NCBI GenBank assembly: GCA_041391725.1
Contig: JAWKNL010000017.1
Span: 1-64,000, forward strand
DNA length: 64,000 nucleotides
Source: JAGQVA01 sp041391725
GTDB taxonomy: Bacteria; Bacteroidota; Bacteroidia; J057
Direction: 5' to 3'
Part shown: positions 7,543 through 16,593 of the stretch, in pieces
Layout of the letters: each line of letters begins with the position of its first letter
How positions within the stretch are numbered: the first letter of the stretch is position 1
The notes under the pieces: generated by a model
The model's database searches: none
Told to the model about the DNA's origin: nothing
What the model saw: only the letters and a program-made list of their open reading frames with translations
Position numbers and translations under genes: made by a program

Positions 7543-9636
7543 CTATTCTACTTTCAGTTTTACCTGAGGACTGAAGCCCGAAGTACTTCCATTCGCATAA
7601 ATGACCTTTACTGCATACTCATAGGTATGACCCGCGCGAATCTGCCTGTCAGTGAAAGTTTTTATCTCAGACTTGTTGTTTCCAAGACTCACAAAATTCC
7701 CTCCATTTACTGCCCGGTAAACGGTGTAGCGGAACTGTCCTGAGTAGGGATACTGCCAGGTGATTTCCACCTGCTTTTCGCGGCTGTTTAGGTTGGCATG
7801 AAGCGCTTTCACCGGGGGTTTGAGTGAAAAATCCACGGCCTTGAGAAAAAGCGGATAGGCTTCCTCCGAACTGAGCCCGTCGTCGTCAATGGCCATGATG
7901 GAATATTCGTAGTGGGTTCCGGGGGAGATCATGCTGTCTGTATAAGCGGTGGGCATATTTTTTCCGGGGAAAAGGGCAATCTGTTCCCATTCTCCGCCTG
8001 TTTCTCTTCTGAACAATAAATGCATGGCTACGTCTTCGCTGCTGCTGGGAATCCATTCTACCCGTATGAACCCGTTTCCCACTTCGTAATTGCTGAATAC
8101 CGGTGGGGTCGGAGGGATCTGGTCTGGTCGTTTCAATTTGAGAACGGCGGAAAACGGGGAGTAATTGTAGTTTGCATCTACCGCCACTATGCGGTAAAAT
8201 GCATGTTCGGTCAGGGTTTTGACCATAATCGTATCGTAATACACCGTATCACGCCAGGGGCTGTCAGTGATACGGGCAAAAACGTGGTCTTCTGCATTGG
8301 CAAAAAACACTTCGTACCCGATAATATCTTTTTCCTTACCCAGATTCCATCGCAGGGTAACGCGCCCGCTGGAATCCACTTTTCCAGTAAGGCCCCGGGG
8401 TTGTGCGGGCGGAAGGCTGTCCACAATTATACCGTAAACCGCCATCGAAACCTGTCCGTTACCCGCAGTATCCTTGCTCGCCACAACGTAAAAATTGGCT
8501 TTGAGAGGATCTGCATTTGTATCTGTAAAAAACCGCACCGAGGGGGAAAGCGCCTGTGTGTGCAGCGGCTGGAAGCCGCTGAGGGCGTTGTCGCTGCGAC
8601 CGACATAAAACCCCTCCATGTCACCGGGGACATCGGGCATTTCCCAGGTGATTTTCACCTGGCTGCCGCCCAAATACGTGGCTTTGAGGTTGCGGGGCGC
8701 CGGAGGTGGCGTCCGGTCGCGACCCATCGCCATAATAGGCTCCGATGGCTCACTCGGCTCGCCAAACGGGGTGATTCCCACGATCCGGTAAAAGTAGGGG
8801 CGATAGTTTTCCTCAATAGAATCGGAATAAACCATATGGGGGCTGTACAGTGCGCTGTCCTGTGAGGGCGGACTCACAAATGGCAGGTCGGTCAGCCTCC
8901 GGTATGTTTTTCCGCGATCCTCTGACCGCTCAATATAAAAGGCGGTAAAGTACGGCGTGTGTTCCTCCCGCGACCATTCGATATGGATCTGGTTTTCCAT
9001 CTCCACCGCGCTTGCGATCACGGGTAGGGGAATCGCTGCTTTCTCTCCTGCATTAATCACAATGTAGGCGGTATCTCTCGGGTAAATCTCCGGCGAAACC
9101 GCCGGGTAAATCCGATAGACATACGTGCGCATGGGATCAATATCGCGATCTGCAAACCGGAGCCCGGCGGCGGCTGCCGTAGCGGGCGAAATGTCTGCGG
9201 CGAGCAGCGTTAGCGTCCATCGGTTATCCATTTCTCCGGCCTGCTGAAAATAACCAGCATCTTTTTTCCCTATGCTCAGGTTTTTTCCATAGATACACTG
9301 GGCGGCAACTGCGGCCATGGGATTGTTTTTTTCGGGTCTGCCTATGGTAGCCCATTGTTCCAGTGGCCAGGGTTTCAGCGGCTGTGGTGTCAGCTTCCTG
9401 TACAACTCCGGGTCGAAGTCTTCCGGACGCATATAACTCAGTCTTTCGATGGTATAACCCTGCTGATTGGAAATGGCCCACAGACCGGCGCTCACAGGCG
9501 CCCAGCGCAGAACGATCGAATCGCCATAACTTTTACCTATTACAGCCAGGGAGGACTGGTGCAGGGAGTCTGTATCCTGCGCTTTTAGTGATAAAAACAA
9601 ACCGGTAAGCAGTGATATGAATAGGATTTTTTGCAT
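7543..9636 (-). CDS. Secreted multi-domain fibronectin type III protein
   Basis: 697 aa with a signal peptide (MQKILFISLLTGLFLSLKAQ). From residue ~200 on there are about five Fn3-like repeats, recognisable from the recurring pattern of I-x-W or V-T-W strands, Y-x-I-x-R/Y-x-V strands and DNxP-type turns (for example VKITWEMPDVPGDMEGFYVG, GFIRVEWIPSSSEDVAM, QVEITWQYPYSGQFRYTVYR). No enzymatic domain and no canonical T9SS C-terminal sorting domain were seen; the protein simply ends in VKLKVE. It lies 11 bp downstream of the giant surface-protein gene in the same direction and is likely the last gene of that operon. A structural or adhesive role at the cell surface is an inference. Confidence 0.8.
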   Translation of the reverse strand: MQKILFISLLTGLFLSLKAQDTDSLHQSSLAVIGKSYGDSIVLRWAPVSAGLWAISNQQGYTIERLSYMRPEDFDPELYRKLTPQPLKPWPLEQWATIGRPEKNNPMAAVAAQCIYGKNLSIGKKDAGYFQQAGEMDNRWTLTLLAADISPATAAAAGLRFADRDIDPMRTYVYRIYPAVSPEIYPRDTAYIVINAGEKAAIPLPVIASAVEMENQIHIEWSREEHTPYFTAFYIERSEDRGKTYRRLTDLPFVSPPSQDSALYSPHMVYSDSIEENYRPYFYRIVGITPFGEPSEPSEPIMAMGRDRTPPPAPRNLKATYLGGSQVKITWEMPDVPGDMEGFYVGRSDNALSGFQPLHTQALSPSVRFFTDTNADPLKANFYVVASKDTAGNGQVSMAVYGIIVDSLPPAQPRGLTGKVDSSGRVTLRWNLGKEKDIIGYEVFFANAEDHVFARITDSPWRDTVYYDTIMVKTLTEHAFYRIVAVDANYNYSPFSAVLKLKRPDQIPPTPPVFSNYEVGNGFIRVEWIPSSSEDVAMHLLFRRETGGEWEQIALFPGKNMPTAYTDSMISPGTHYEYSIMAIDDDGLSSEEAYPLFLKAVDFSLKPPVKALHANLNSREKQVEITWQYPYSGQFRYTVYRAVNGGNFVSLGNNKSEIKTFTDRQIRAGHTYEYAVKVIYANGSTSGFSPQVKLKVE

Positions 9637-9647
9637 AATAGATTCAG

Positions 9648-10319
9648 TTAGTAGCGAAATTCTCTGTTGACATTGGTTCCGTCCCGCTGGGTGCTGTTTC
9701 CGTTGGATGGACGCATGTATTTAATGGAGAGCGTATAATTCTGGTTCAGATGCCCCGAAAACTGGTAATGTGCATCTACTTTTCCCATCATCTGATTGGC
9801 TGCCACCCAGGCAGAATTGTAGTACTGTTGCACATAACTCCATTTCCCGGGAATAGATCGGATCGCTGCAATGTTGTTGCGCAGTTCATGGAAATCCTGA
9901 ATCACATAACGGGGCGTTTGCATATTGAGATTGAAGGCAATTGAGGCTGTGTTTGATGTATTATTCCCCTGAGAGCTACCCGCCGCAAAAGCAGTGGAGG
10001 TGGAGAATGACGGGCCAGTTGCTGATATACTGGTTGTGGTTGTGAATAAAGGTGTGTTAAAAGCATAAGTGTTACTTCCCTGACTTCCTGTATTGTGATT
10101 GCCGAGCGCATGATGCAGATGCCAGTCGGTCAGGGGTTCTGTCCAGGTGTTTTGATCGTAATGTACACTCAGCCTCGGCGGAGTGCCCCGTCCGTGTGAG
10201 TTGAGCGGAGCCACATTAAATCTGCCCAGATTGCTGGCGGGTATAAGTCCGCGCCGGACATTGTAAATATCAATCGACTGGTGATAGGGGGAAGAGCTGA
10301 AAAACGGATCAGTAAACAT
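9648..10319 (-). CDS. C-terminal part of giant surface protein (separated by frameshift)
   Basis: The frame from the ATG at 10319 to the stop at 9648 gives 223 aa, but it reads open further upstream and overlaps the end of the preceding ORF. In this frame the sequence before 10319 reads GWNPALTPLV and continues smoothly from ELFGYYKDG in the upstream frame, whereas the upstream frame degenerates into low-complexity nonsense after that point. One missing base near 10345-10355 would join them. Content is rich in Asn, Ser, Thr and Gln with short beta segments. It is not an independent gene. Confidence 0.75.
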   Translation of the reverse strand: MFTDPFFSSSPYHQSIDIYNVRRGLIPASNLGRFNVAPLNSHGRGTPPRLSVHYDQNTWTEPLTDWHLHHALGNHNTGSQGSNTYAFNTPLFTTTTSISATGPSFSTSTAFAAGSSQGNNTSNTASIAFNLNMQTPRYVIQDFHELRNNIAAIRSIPGKWSYVQQYYNSAWVAANQMMGKVDAHYQFSGHLNQNYTLSIKYMRPSNGNSTQRDGTNVNREFRY

Positions 10320-13300
10320 AACCAGCGGTGTGAGGGCCGGGTTCCATCCTTGTAGTACCCGAAAAGTTCATAGGTTTCAAACGGCTCGGTGAGGGTTGTA
10401 TTAATGGCAAACTCGTCCCACGACCCATGCCAGGCAAACCCCACCAGAATGATATTCATCTGATTCAGTTTGTCGCTGAGGGTATTGTAGCGGCTGGTGC
10501 GGAAATAGAGTTTGTAAAGCAGTTTTTCCGACTCATCGACAATGGCGCCGGGAAGTTGTTTTGCCTGAGAATGAATGGTCTGCTGCCCTCCTGCGTAAGT
10601 ATTTACCAGCGGGCTGACGGTCATCAGGTTATTGATCCCCGAGGCACTGAGTTGGTGATTGAGCGAAATTCCGGCCATAGGCATATTCGCCATGATCCCT
10701 GAAGCCATATTTGTCTGCGTGGATGCCGGGACTACCTGCTTTCTGACAATCTGAATCGCATAGATTTCTTCATTGTCCAGCGCAGGAAGGCTGAAATTGA
10801 TGGAATTTCCGCCGGAATAGTTAATAGGCATATCCACGGGTGTTACATCGTTTTCATCCAGTCGGGTAAAACGGGCTGCGTAGGTGTAGTTTTTACCGTC
10901 AATGACAGGCGCAAACAGTTGGGGCATTCCGATGTTGAGCCGGATAAATCCCTGATTCTGAAACGTCTCTCCTTTGAGGAAATAGTTTTGCCTCGAAATA
11001 GGGTAGGTAAATGAAATATTTTCTTCGGGAATGGAATCGGGCTGAGCGCCGGTAGTAAACTGTATTTCTTTTACTTCAGACCAGGGCTGTCTTCCGTCAA
11101 GAACAGGCTGACTGGTTCCGTTGCGGAAAAGCTCTCTTGCGCGCACCTCAATCCGGGCTGTGTAGGCGGTATGGCCGTCGAGCATGTCGCGAAGGTTGAG
11201 GTAAGCAATAGTTCCGTCGTTGTTGAGTCTGCGAAAACCTCTTTTCCGCTCACCCGTGGTTGTATTTACAACCGTAAAGTCATGGATATAGGGTTCGAAT
11301 CTTCTCGGCGCACCGTAGTTGCCGTGTTCGTCCATTATCGGTATTTCCACCACATGTTCTACCGGCATATGAAAGCTTACCGTAGGTTGTGAGAAAACAC
11401 TGACCGGATTGCCTTCCGGCTGCATATCGGCGATAAAGGAAATGCTTTCAAACGGATTGGAAGATATTGCAGTACATGGCTCACCCAGGGTAAGCTGGAA
11501 GTTGTGATTTCCTTCGACCAGACCTCCCAGCACGCTGTACTGCAGGTGGGCATAACCTTTAAAATATTCGGGGCTGGGAAGCCCGGCAGCCAGTAATAAT
11601 GCTGCATTTGCCCGTAGAAAACTGATTTCTCCCTCGAAGAAAAACACGTTTACATAGATGCCAAAATCGCCCCATACACCTGCATACGCCTGGCCCTGTG
11701 CATACCATCCATCTGACCCCGGTGCTGTCCCCGACTCCTGGCAAATACGCGTATTGTTGTGGGTGACATTCAGGTCAAATCCCAGCATCACACGCAGGTC
11801 TGCGTAAAAAATCAGGTTCCACAACCTCGGCGGATCCACGTCGAGTGCCGCACCAAAGGCAAATCCCTGCCCGCTGGTATAAACCGGCATATTGGTTCGG
11901 GGTTTGTCCACAAAGGTGCGGGATACCGCTGCGCCCTGACCCGGGCCGCCGGAATTGAGCAGTGCCAAAATTTCATTGGGTGGAGGCGGAAGGGTGGATG
12001 GCAGGTTGTGCCCGATCATCAGATAGCCATTGATATCAGCAGCGGCAGGTATGGGGTCGAGGTCAATTTTCAGTCCGCCGCGTGCAGTAGGTGTTCCTGC
12101 GTGAAAATACCAAAGCCCCGACTCCGCGTGGAAAGTAGCGTCCACCATTTGGTTATTTGCCAGGCGTCCGTGGAGGCGACCATAGTTCATAAAAACATCT
12201 ATATCTCCGTGCACAAAATCATTGCCCTGAGCAGGTTTGGTATAAACTACATCCACCGATCCCCAGACTTTTGCATTTCCGCGGTTGTAAACAGGTGCCA
12301 TGACATAGGCATCTCCTCTGATGCGAATCATATTCAGCCCGCCCGAATGGTTAAATTCTGCCTGAACTGTAACGTCCATGTTGAGGGCGTCTGACTTGGG
12401 AGAAGTGCCAAATACTGCCGTAAGTTTAAGCCCGAGAAAGGTGTTAAAATCCGGGGTATAGGTAACCCCCGATGTCTGGGGCAACTGGCTGTTGGCTGAT
12501 CCGCCGGTGAGGGTGCGGGAAGCCGCCGGCAGGCCGTTCTGGTTCATCTGCATATGGTGGTAAGCGCCTCCGCCAAATCCATACACAGCTACGCCTGCCC
12601 ACAATACCAGCCCTGGTTCGGGAATGCCTACCATTCCGTCCACATACCAGTAACTGTAATACCCGCTGGTGTTGAAAACAGCGGAAGGATTGCTGTGAAT
12701 AGTGCCAAACCTTGTGGCGAGATTGGCCCGTATGCCCATAGGCAGGGTAACGTCCAGTCCGCCTGCAATCCCGTCGCCATAGACGGGGTCCTGATCATAA
12801 AATTCGAGGAATCCTGAAAGCCGCATGGCACTGGCGGTAATGTCTATTTCCACCCGCGAAAGATCAACTCCGGTCAGGCGGAAGAGTTTTTTCCCTCCTC
12901 CCGGCCAGTTGAGCTCGGATCGGATCAGAATAGTGGCTGCCGCAGAAAATCCCGATTCCCCCCCTGCCAGGACGATTTTGGGTTTGATGAGCAGGGTAGG
13001 CGTTCCCAATCCACCGGTAAATTTGATGGAGTCAACGGTAAGCGGAAATCCTGCAAGCTCTTTTTGCGGACTGGCATGTGAAAAATACACTCTGTCAGCA
13101 TCAAGGCCGGTTTCGGTATTCAGCCGGAAGTTTTGAAAAGCGAGTTGTGGGATGTGAATGGCGGGAACCTTTGCAATGGCATTTCGCACGGGTGTGGGAA
13201 TAAATCTGTCGGCAATGGTCAGCCTGCCATTGAGGTTGGCATCGGCGTAGGTGCTGTCAGCAGAGACGGACAGGTTGATATATGAGTTGGGTTCCAGACT

Positions 13301-14431
13301 CAGTTGCGCAATGAGCATTTCGACGTTGACGGTATCTTCAGTACTTACCCTGAAATCAAAGGCCAGCCCTGAATGGGGGCGGTTGCTGAGCAATGCGCTG
13401 TAGCGGAGGTAATCAGATGCCTGCATAATGGGCATACCGATTTTTCCGGACATCCCTGCTGAGGTAAAACTGCTCGAAACCAGCGTCATGTGCAGGGTAT
13501 CCAGCGAAAATCCCCAGCCTTTGACGTCTCCGTTCATATAAGAAATGATATTTTCTGCCCTCAGACTGCCGCTCACGCCTGTGCGGTCGATGAGGAGATT
13601 TCGCACGCCAAAGAATGACCGCTGGCTGGTGGAAAATTCCTGCGGCGTGCGCACTGAGAGCGTTTCGAGATAAAATCCTGTCCATGTATTGGCGTACCTC
13701 GGGTTGAAGACAGAAGTATCGGCGTAGGTTGCCGGGAAAGATATATTGGATGGGTTGCGGGTATCAGACATATCCATCCATGCTCGGGATATGGCAAAAC
13801 TCCAGCCTTCGGCTCCCGGAATCTGGAAATCACTGATACTGATCTGGGCGAGAAAATCGCTGAGTCCGTCGCAGGACTGAACCGAAAACTGTCCCTGCAC
13901 GTTTCCCTGGCCGGGCGTGCCGTCGGGGTTGTCGGGCACCATCATGGATCGGGGAAAATTGACATGGCCTGAAAGATTAAGGCAAGTCAGGCCTTCGCAG
14001 TTCCATCCCACACTGCTAATGACTTTTCCGGCTCCGCTATCGACTCCGTTGAGGACAATTTCGACTCCGCCTTCCAGCGGTACGGTAAATTCTCTTGCCA
14101 GATTCAGGTTTCCTACTGCTCCGAGGCCATTGGGACTAAAACATATATCCGTAGCCCCCAGTGAGATAATATAATCACCAATAGCGGGTAACTCCAGATT
14201 GGCCATAGCAGAAAGTGTTGCGCCCGTAGGTGTAAATACCATATCGGTAATGGCCAGAATATAATTTCGCCCCCCGATTTCCCTGTCAATACCTATGGGC
14301 AGCGGTGTTTCTGTATTTCCCGAAAAAGCGCTTACTACCCGGTTTCCTTCGGAAAGGTACTGGTTGAGCGCCCGCGCTGCACCGGGAGCCATTGCGGCAA
14401 GTTTTGACGACCCCGGCCCGATGCTGTCCAC
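10169..14431 (-). CDS. Central part of giant surface protein (separated by frameshifts)
   Basis: A 1,420-codon open frame whose nominal start is a GTG at 14431 with no gene-like context. The frame is entered from the 5' ORF near 14435: upstream codons in this frame read GQRHSFTVDSIGPG and continue that ORF's sense after one missing base. The sequence is a long array of beta-rich segments with many D/N/G turns, including repeats of the type VTVQAEFNHSGGLNMIRIRG and GGLKIDLDPIPAAADINGYL. Its last ~60 codons (after YYKDG) are out-of-frame sequence caused by the second frameshift. No catalytic motif is recognised. Base composition matches the neighbours, so there is no sign of recent transfer. 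Confidence 0.8.
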   Translation of the reverse strand: MDSIGPGSSKLAAMAPGAARALNQYLSEGNRVVSAFSGNTETPLPIGIDREIGGRNYILAITDMVFTPTGATLSAMANLELPAIGDYIISLGATDICFSPNGLGAVGNLNLAREFTVPLEGGVEIVLNGVDSGAGKVISSVGWNCEGLTCLNLSGHVNFPRSMMVPDNPDGTPGQGNVQGQFSVQSCDGLSDFLAQISISDFQIPGAEGWSFAISRAWMDMSDTRNPSNISFPATYADTSVFNPRYANTWTGFYLETLSVRTPQEFSTSQRSFFGVRNLLIDRTGVSGSLRAENIISYMNGDVKGWGFSLDTLHMTLVSSSFTSAGMSGKIGMPIMQASDYLRYSALLSNRPHSGLAFDFRVSTEDTVNVEMLIAQLSLEPNSYINLSVSADSTYADANLNGRLTIADRFIPTPVRNAIAKVPAIHIPQLAFQNFRLNTETGLDADRVYFSHASPQKELAGFPLTVDSIKFTGGLGTPTLLIKPKIVLAGGESGFSAAATILIRSELNWPGGGKKLFRLTGVDLSRVEIDITASAMRLSGFLEFYDQDPVYGDGIAGGLDVTLPMGIRANLATRFGTIHSNPSAVFNTSGYYSYWYVDGMVGIPEPGLVLWAGVAVYGFGGGAYHHMQMNQNGLPAASRTLTGGSANSQLPQTSGVTYTPDFNTFLGLKLTAVFGTSPKSDALNMDVTVQAEFNHSGGLNMIRIRGDAYVMAPVYNRGNAKVWGSVDVVYTKPAQGNDFVHGDIDVFMNYGRLHGRLANNQMVDATFHAESGLWYFHAGTPTARGGLKIDLDPIPAAADINGYLMIGHNLPSTLPPPPNEILALLNSGGPGQGAAVSRTFVDKPRTNMPVYTSGQGFAFGAALDVDPPRLWNLIFYADLRVMLGFDLNVTHNNTRICQESGTAPGSDGWYAQGQAYAGVWGDFGIYVNVFFFEGEISFLRANAALLLAAGLPSPEYFKGYAHLQYSVLGGLVEGNHNFQLTLGEPCTAISSNPFESISFIADMQPEGNPVSVFSQPTVSFHMPVEHVVEIPIMDEHGNYGAPRRFEPYIHDFTVVNTTTGERKRGFRRLNNDGTIAYLNLRDMLDGHTAYTARIEVRARELFRNGTSQPVLDGRQPWSEVKEIQFTTGAQPDSIPEENISFTYPISRQNYFLKGETFQNQGFIRLNIGMPQLFAPVIDGKNYTYAARFTRLDENDVTPVDMPINYSGGNSINFSLPALDNEEIYAIQIVRKQVVPASTQTNMASGIMANMPMAGISLNHQLSASGINNLMTVSPLVNTYAGGQQTIHSQAKQLPGAIVDESEKLLYKLYFRTSRYNTLSDKLNQMNIILVGFAWHGSWDEFAINTTLTEPFETYELFGYYKDGTRPSHRWLCLLIRFSALPPITSRLIFTMSGADLYPPAIWADLMWLRSTHTDGALRRG

Positions 14432-16575
14432 CGTAAACGAGTGCCGTTGTCCTGAACGGCCCGTATATCCCCGGCAAATACTTTGTTTGTCCCGTTGTAC
14501 TGAAGATCGCGAAACCGCACCCTTACCCGTATTTCGTTGAGAAAGGGCACAGCAATCACTCCCTGCCCGGTAAATCTGCTTCCACTGGTACCGGAGACCG
14601 ACTGTACCTGCAACTGAAACAATCCTACCTGAAGTGTCCGGCCCGTAGGATCGTCAAAGGTAGGCTCGGTGGAGGTTGGCGCAAATGCCTCACAGGTCGA
14701 ACGGCAGGTGGTATCTTCCGGAGCCGGTGAGGAAGCGATCTGTGGCGCGTCAAAAACTTCGCGGAGAATAAACATATTTACCGCACTTCTCCTGTAGGAA
14801 GTCGTGTCGTTTAATTCGGGGAATTTTGCCCATTTTACCCGCCAGTAAAAAGTGCCTGTATCCGAAGCTGCCCAGTTGCGGGAGATTTGCCGGTAGATCG
14901 AATCGGCAACGGCGATGGAGTCCTGAACCACAAAGTCAAGATGCAGGCGGCTGTTGGGTCCGCCAATGGTTCCCTGAGTCATCCATTCTACCGAATCAAA
15001 CCCCGGCGATTTACTTACTTCCAGTATCCATCGCTCATGTACATACCCGTTAAACCAGTCTGCCTGTTCGCAGTCGCCGCCCTGTCGCTGCCGTATGTCC
15101 ACATGGTCGGGAATAAGTTTTTCGGCGGGATCTCCGGTATCAAAATGAAATATAAGATCTGCGGGGCGAACCTCTTCGCCATAAAGGGGACTGATAAGAT
15201 TCGGTTCCTTCATCCCGATCTCAAACTGCTGTTGCTGAATAAAGGTAGAAAAGGCATCTCCCTTTCTTCGCAATTCTACTTCCGCAGTCCAGTAATAGTG
15301 TTTGCCCCTTTCAAATGTGATGGGGTTTCTCGCCTGATTTTTGTAGGCAGGCATGGTCTGCGCCTGAATCTGGTTGACGCTGCGCTGATCGCACAAAATC
15401 CGTCGCTGCGACTCCATCGGTCCCCAGGGCCAGCGGTTGTCGGCTATGTATTCGTCCTCAAATCCATCCTCAATACTGAAAAGCTGCAAGTGGCTGTGGT
15501 AGTGGTCAAAATCGTCGTCATAGGGCGCCCACTGAACTACGATAGGAAAAAAATTGAAAGGAACCACATCCCGGTCGTAGGGAAACATAGGGAAAGCCTG
15601 GATAAATGACCCCACCGCACTGCTGTTGTTGTACACAAAAGTGCATACTTCGCTGTAGCCATTATTTTTTACCCGAAGCTGGTTCAGCAGGTCATAGGCG
15701 CGTACGCGCACCGCATAGGTCGTGGCTTCTTTCAGTTCGATGTCTTCGGGTATGGAAATGGTCATTGCCTGGGCATTGACGACTTCCTGTTCGAAGAATA
15801 AGGGATAAGTCGCAGACTCAATCGCGTCCTGTGGGGCGCGGTTTCCCGGTTCGAGGGGAACGATCCTGACACTATAGTATATATCATCGGTAAAGCCCGG
15901 AGGGCGAATGAAGGTCCAGTTGACAGAAAGGACATTGGAATTTGGGGTAATAACAACGCCGCAGGGAAGCCCGACCACGGGCGCGTCGGGCGTCTGCACC
16001 GTAAACACCGCACAGCCGGAAGGAAATGGCGGCGAAAGGGGATTTGATTCGTTGAAACAATCAATCGCCTGCACGCAAAATTCATATGTGCCATCCCGCA
16101 GCGAGGGATCTCGCTGCAGTTCTTCGTAGGTAATGCCCGTGAATATCATCGAGTTTGCCGCATTGGGTTCGAAAAAATTACCCAGCTCTTTTGTGTTAAG
16201 TGGCGTTACCCCCGGCTGCAATTCCATGCAGGGCTGATTGACGCTGAAAATATCAGACTCAATCGAAAACCCCTGGTCGAGATTGGTCAGTTTGACGTGG
16301 TACTGCACCCATATCGGTTCTGTGCCGCTGTTGATTGCCGTTACCAGAAACAAATCTTCCCTTTCATACAAATCCGCCACATTTACAGGAACCGGCGGCG
16401 TAAATGCGACATTAATGGCGACGGGATACTGCCCGAATGCTGTGCCATAAAACAGAACTGAAAAAAATGAAAAAACTACCAGTTTGCTAAAGCAACTTGT
16501 GGACTTTGTACCTTCCCTGTGCCCTTTGTGTTTAAGGGAATCGGGCTGCTGTAAGGTATTTCTTTGATTTTGCAT
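14335..16575 (-). CDS. N-terminal part of giant surface protein, TANFOR-like
   Basis: 746 codons. A hydrophobic signal segment (LVVFSFFSVLFYGTAFGQ) lies at residues ~32-50, preceded by a basic stretch, so a start slightly downstream of the ATG at 16575 is possible. The mature region begins YPVAINVAFTPPVPVNVADL and later has GTYEFCVQAIDCFNESNPLS. This resembles the TANFOR-type domain of large Bacteroidota surface proteins, in my reading from memory. Fn3-like strands follow. The final ~20-30 codons after RAVQDNGT are out of frame. With the next two ORFs it forms one gene of ~2,300 codons (9648-16575), located 18 bp after the beta-barrel gene. Confidence 0.8.
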   Translation of the reverse strand: MQNQRNTLQQPDSLKHKGHREGTKSTSCFSKLVVFSFFSVLFYGTAFGQYPVAINVAFTPPVPVNVADLYEREDLFLVTAINSGTEPIWVQYHVKLTNLDQGFSIESDIFSVNQPCMELQPGVTPLNTKELGNFFEPNAANSMIFTGITYEELQRDPSLRDGTYEFCVQAIDCFNESNPLSPPFPSGCAVFTVQTPDAPVVGLPCGVVITPNSNVLSVNWTFIRPPGFTDDIYYSVRIVPLEPGNRAPQDAIESATYPLFFEQEVVNAQAMTISIPEDIELKEATTYAVRVRAYDLLNQLRVKNNGYSEVCTFVYNNSSAVGSFIQAFPMFPYDRDVVPFNFFPIVVQWAPYDDDFDHYHSHLQLFSIEDGFEDEYIADNRWPWGPMESQRRILCDQRSVNQIQAQTMPAYKNQARNPITFERGKHYYWTAEVELRRKGDAFSTFIQQQQFEIGMKEPNLISPLYGEEVRPADLIFHFDTGDPAEKLIPDHVDIRQRQGGDCEQADWFNGYVHERWILEVSKSPGFDSVEWMTQGTIGGPNSRLHLDFVVQDSIAVADSIYRQISRNWAASDTGTFYWRVKWAKFPELNDTTSYRRSAVNMFILREVFDAPQIASSPAPEDTTCRSTCEAFAPTSTEPTFDDPTGRTLQVGLFQLQVQSVSGTSGSRFTGQGVIAVPFLNEIRVRVRFRDLQYNGTNKVFAGDIRAVQDNGTRLRWTASGRGRQNLPQWLPVQRGRSTSTFPKETG

Positions 16576-16593
16576 GGCTTCGGGCGTTACAGA

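Noticed and set aside
16490..16545. CCCTTTGTGTTT-type sequence near the start of the giant gene, resembling a dispersed intergenic repeat.
   Set aside because: Only one short copy is present in the window and it lies inside the apparent coding start, so no repeat can be claimed.
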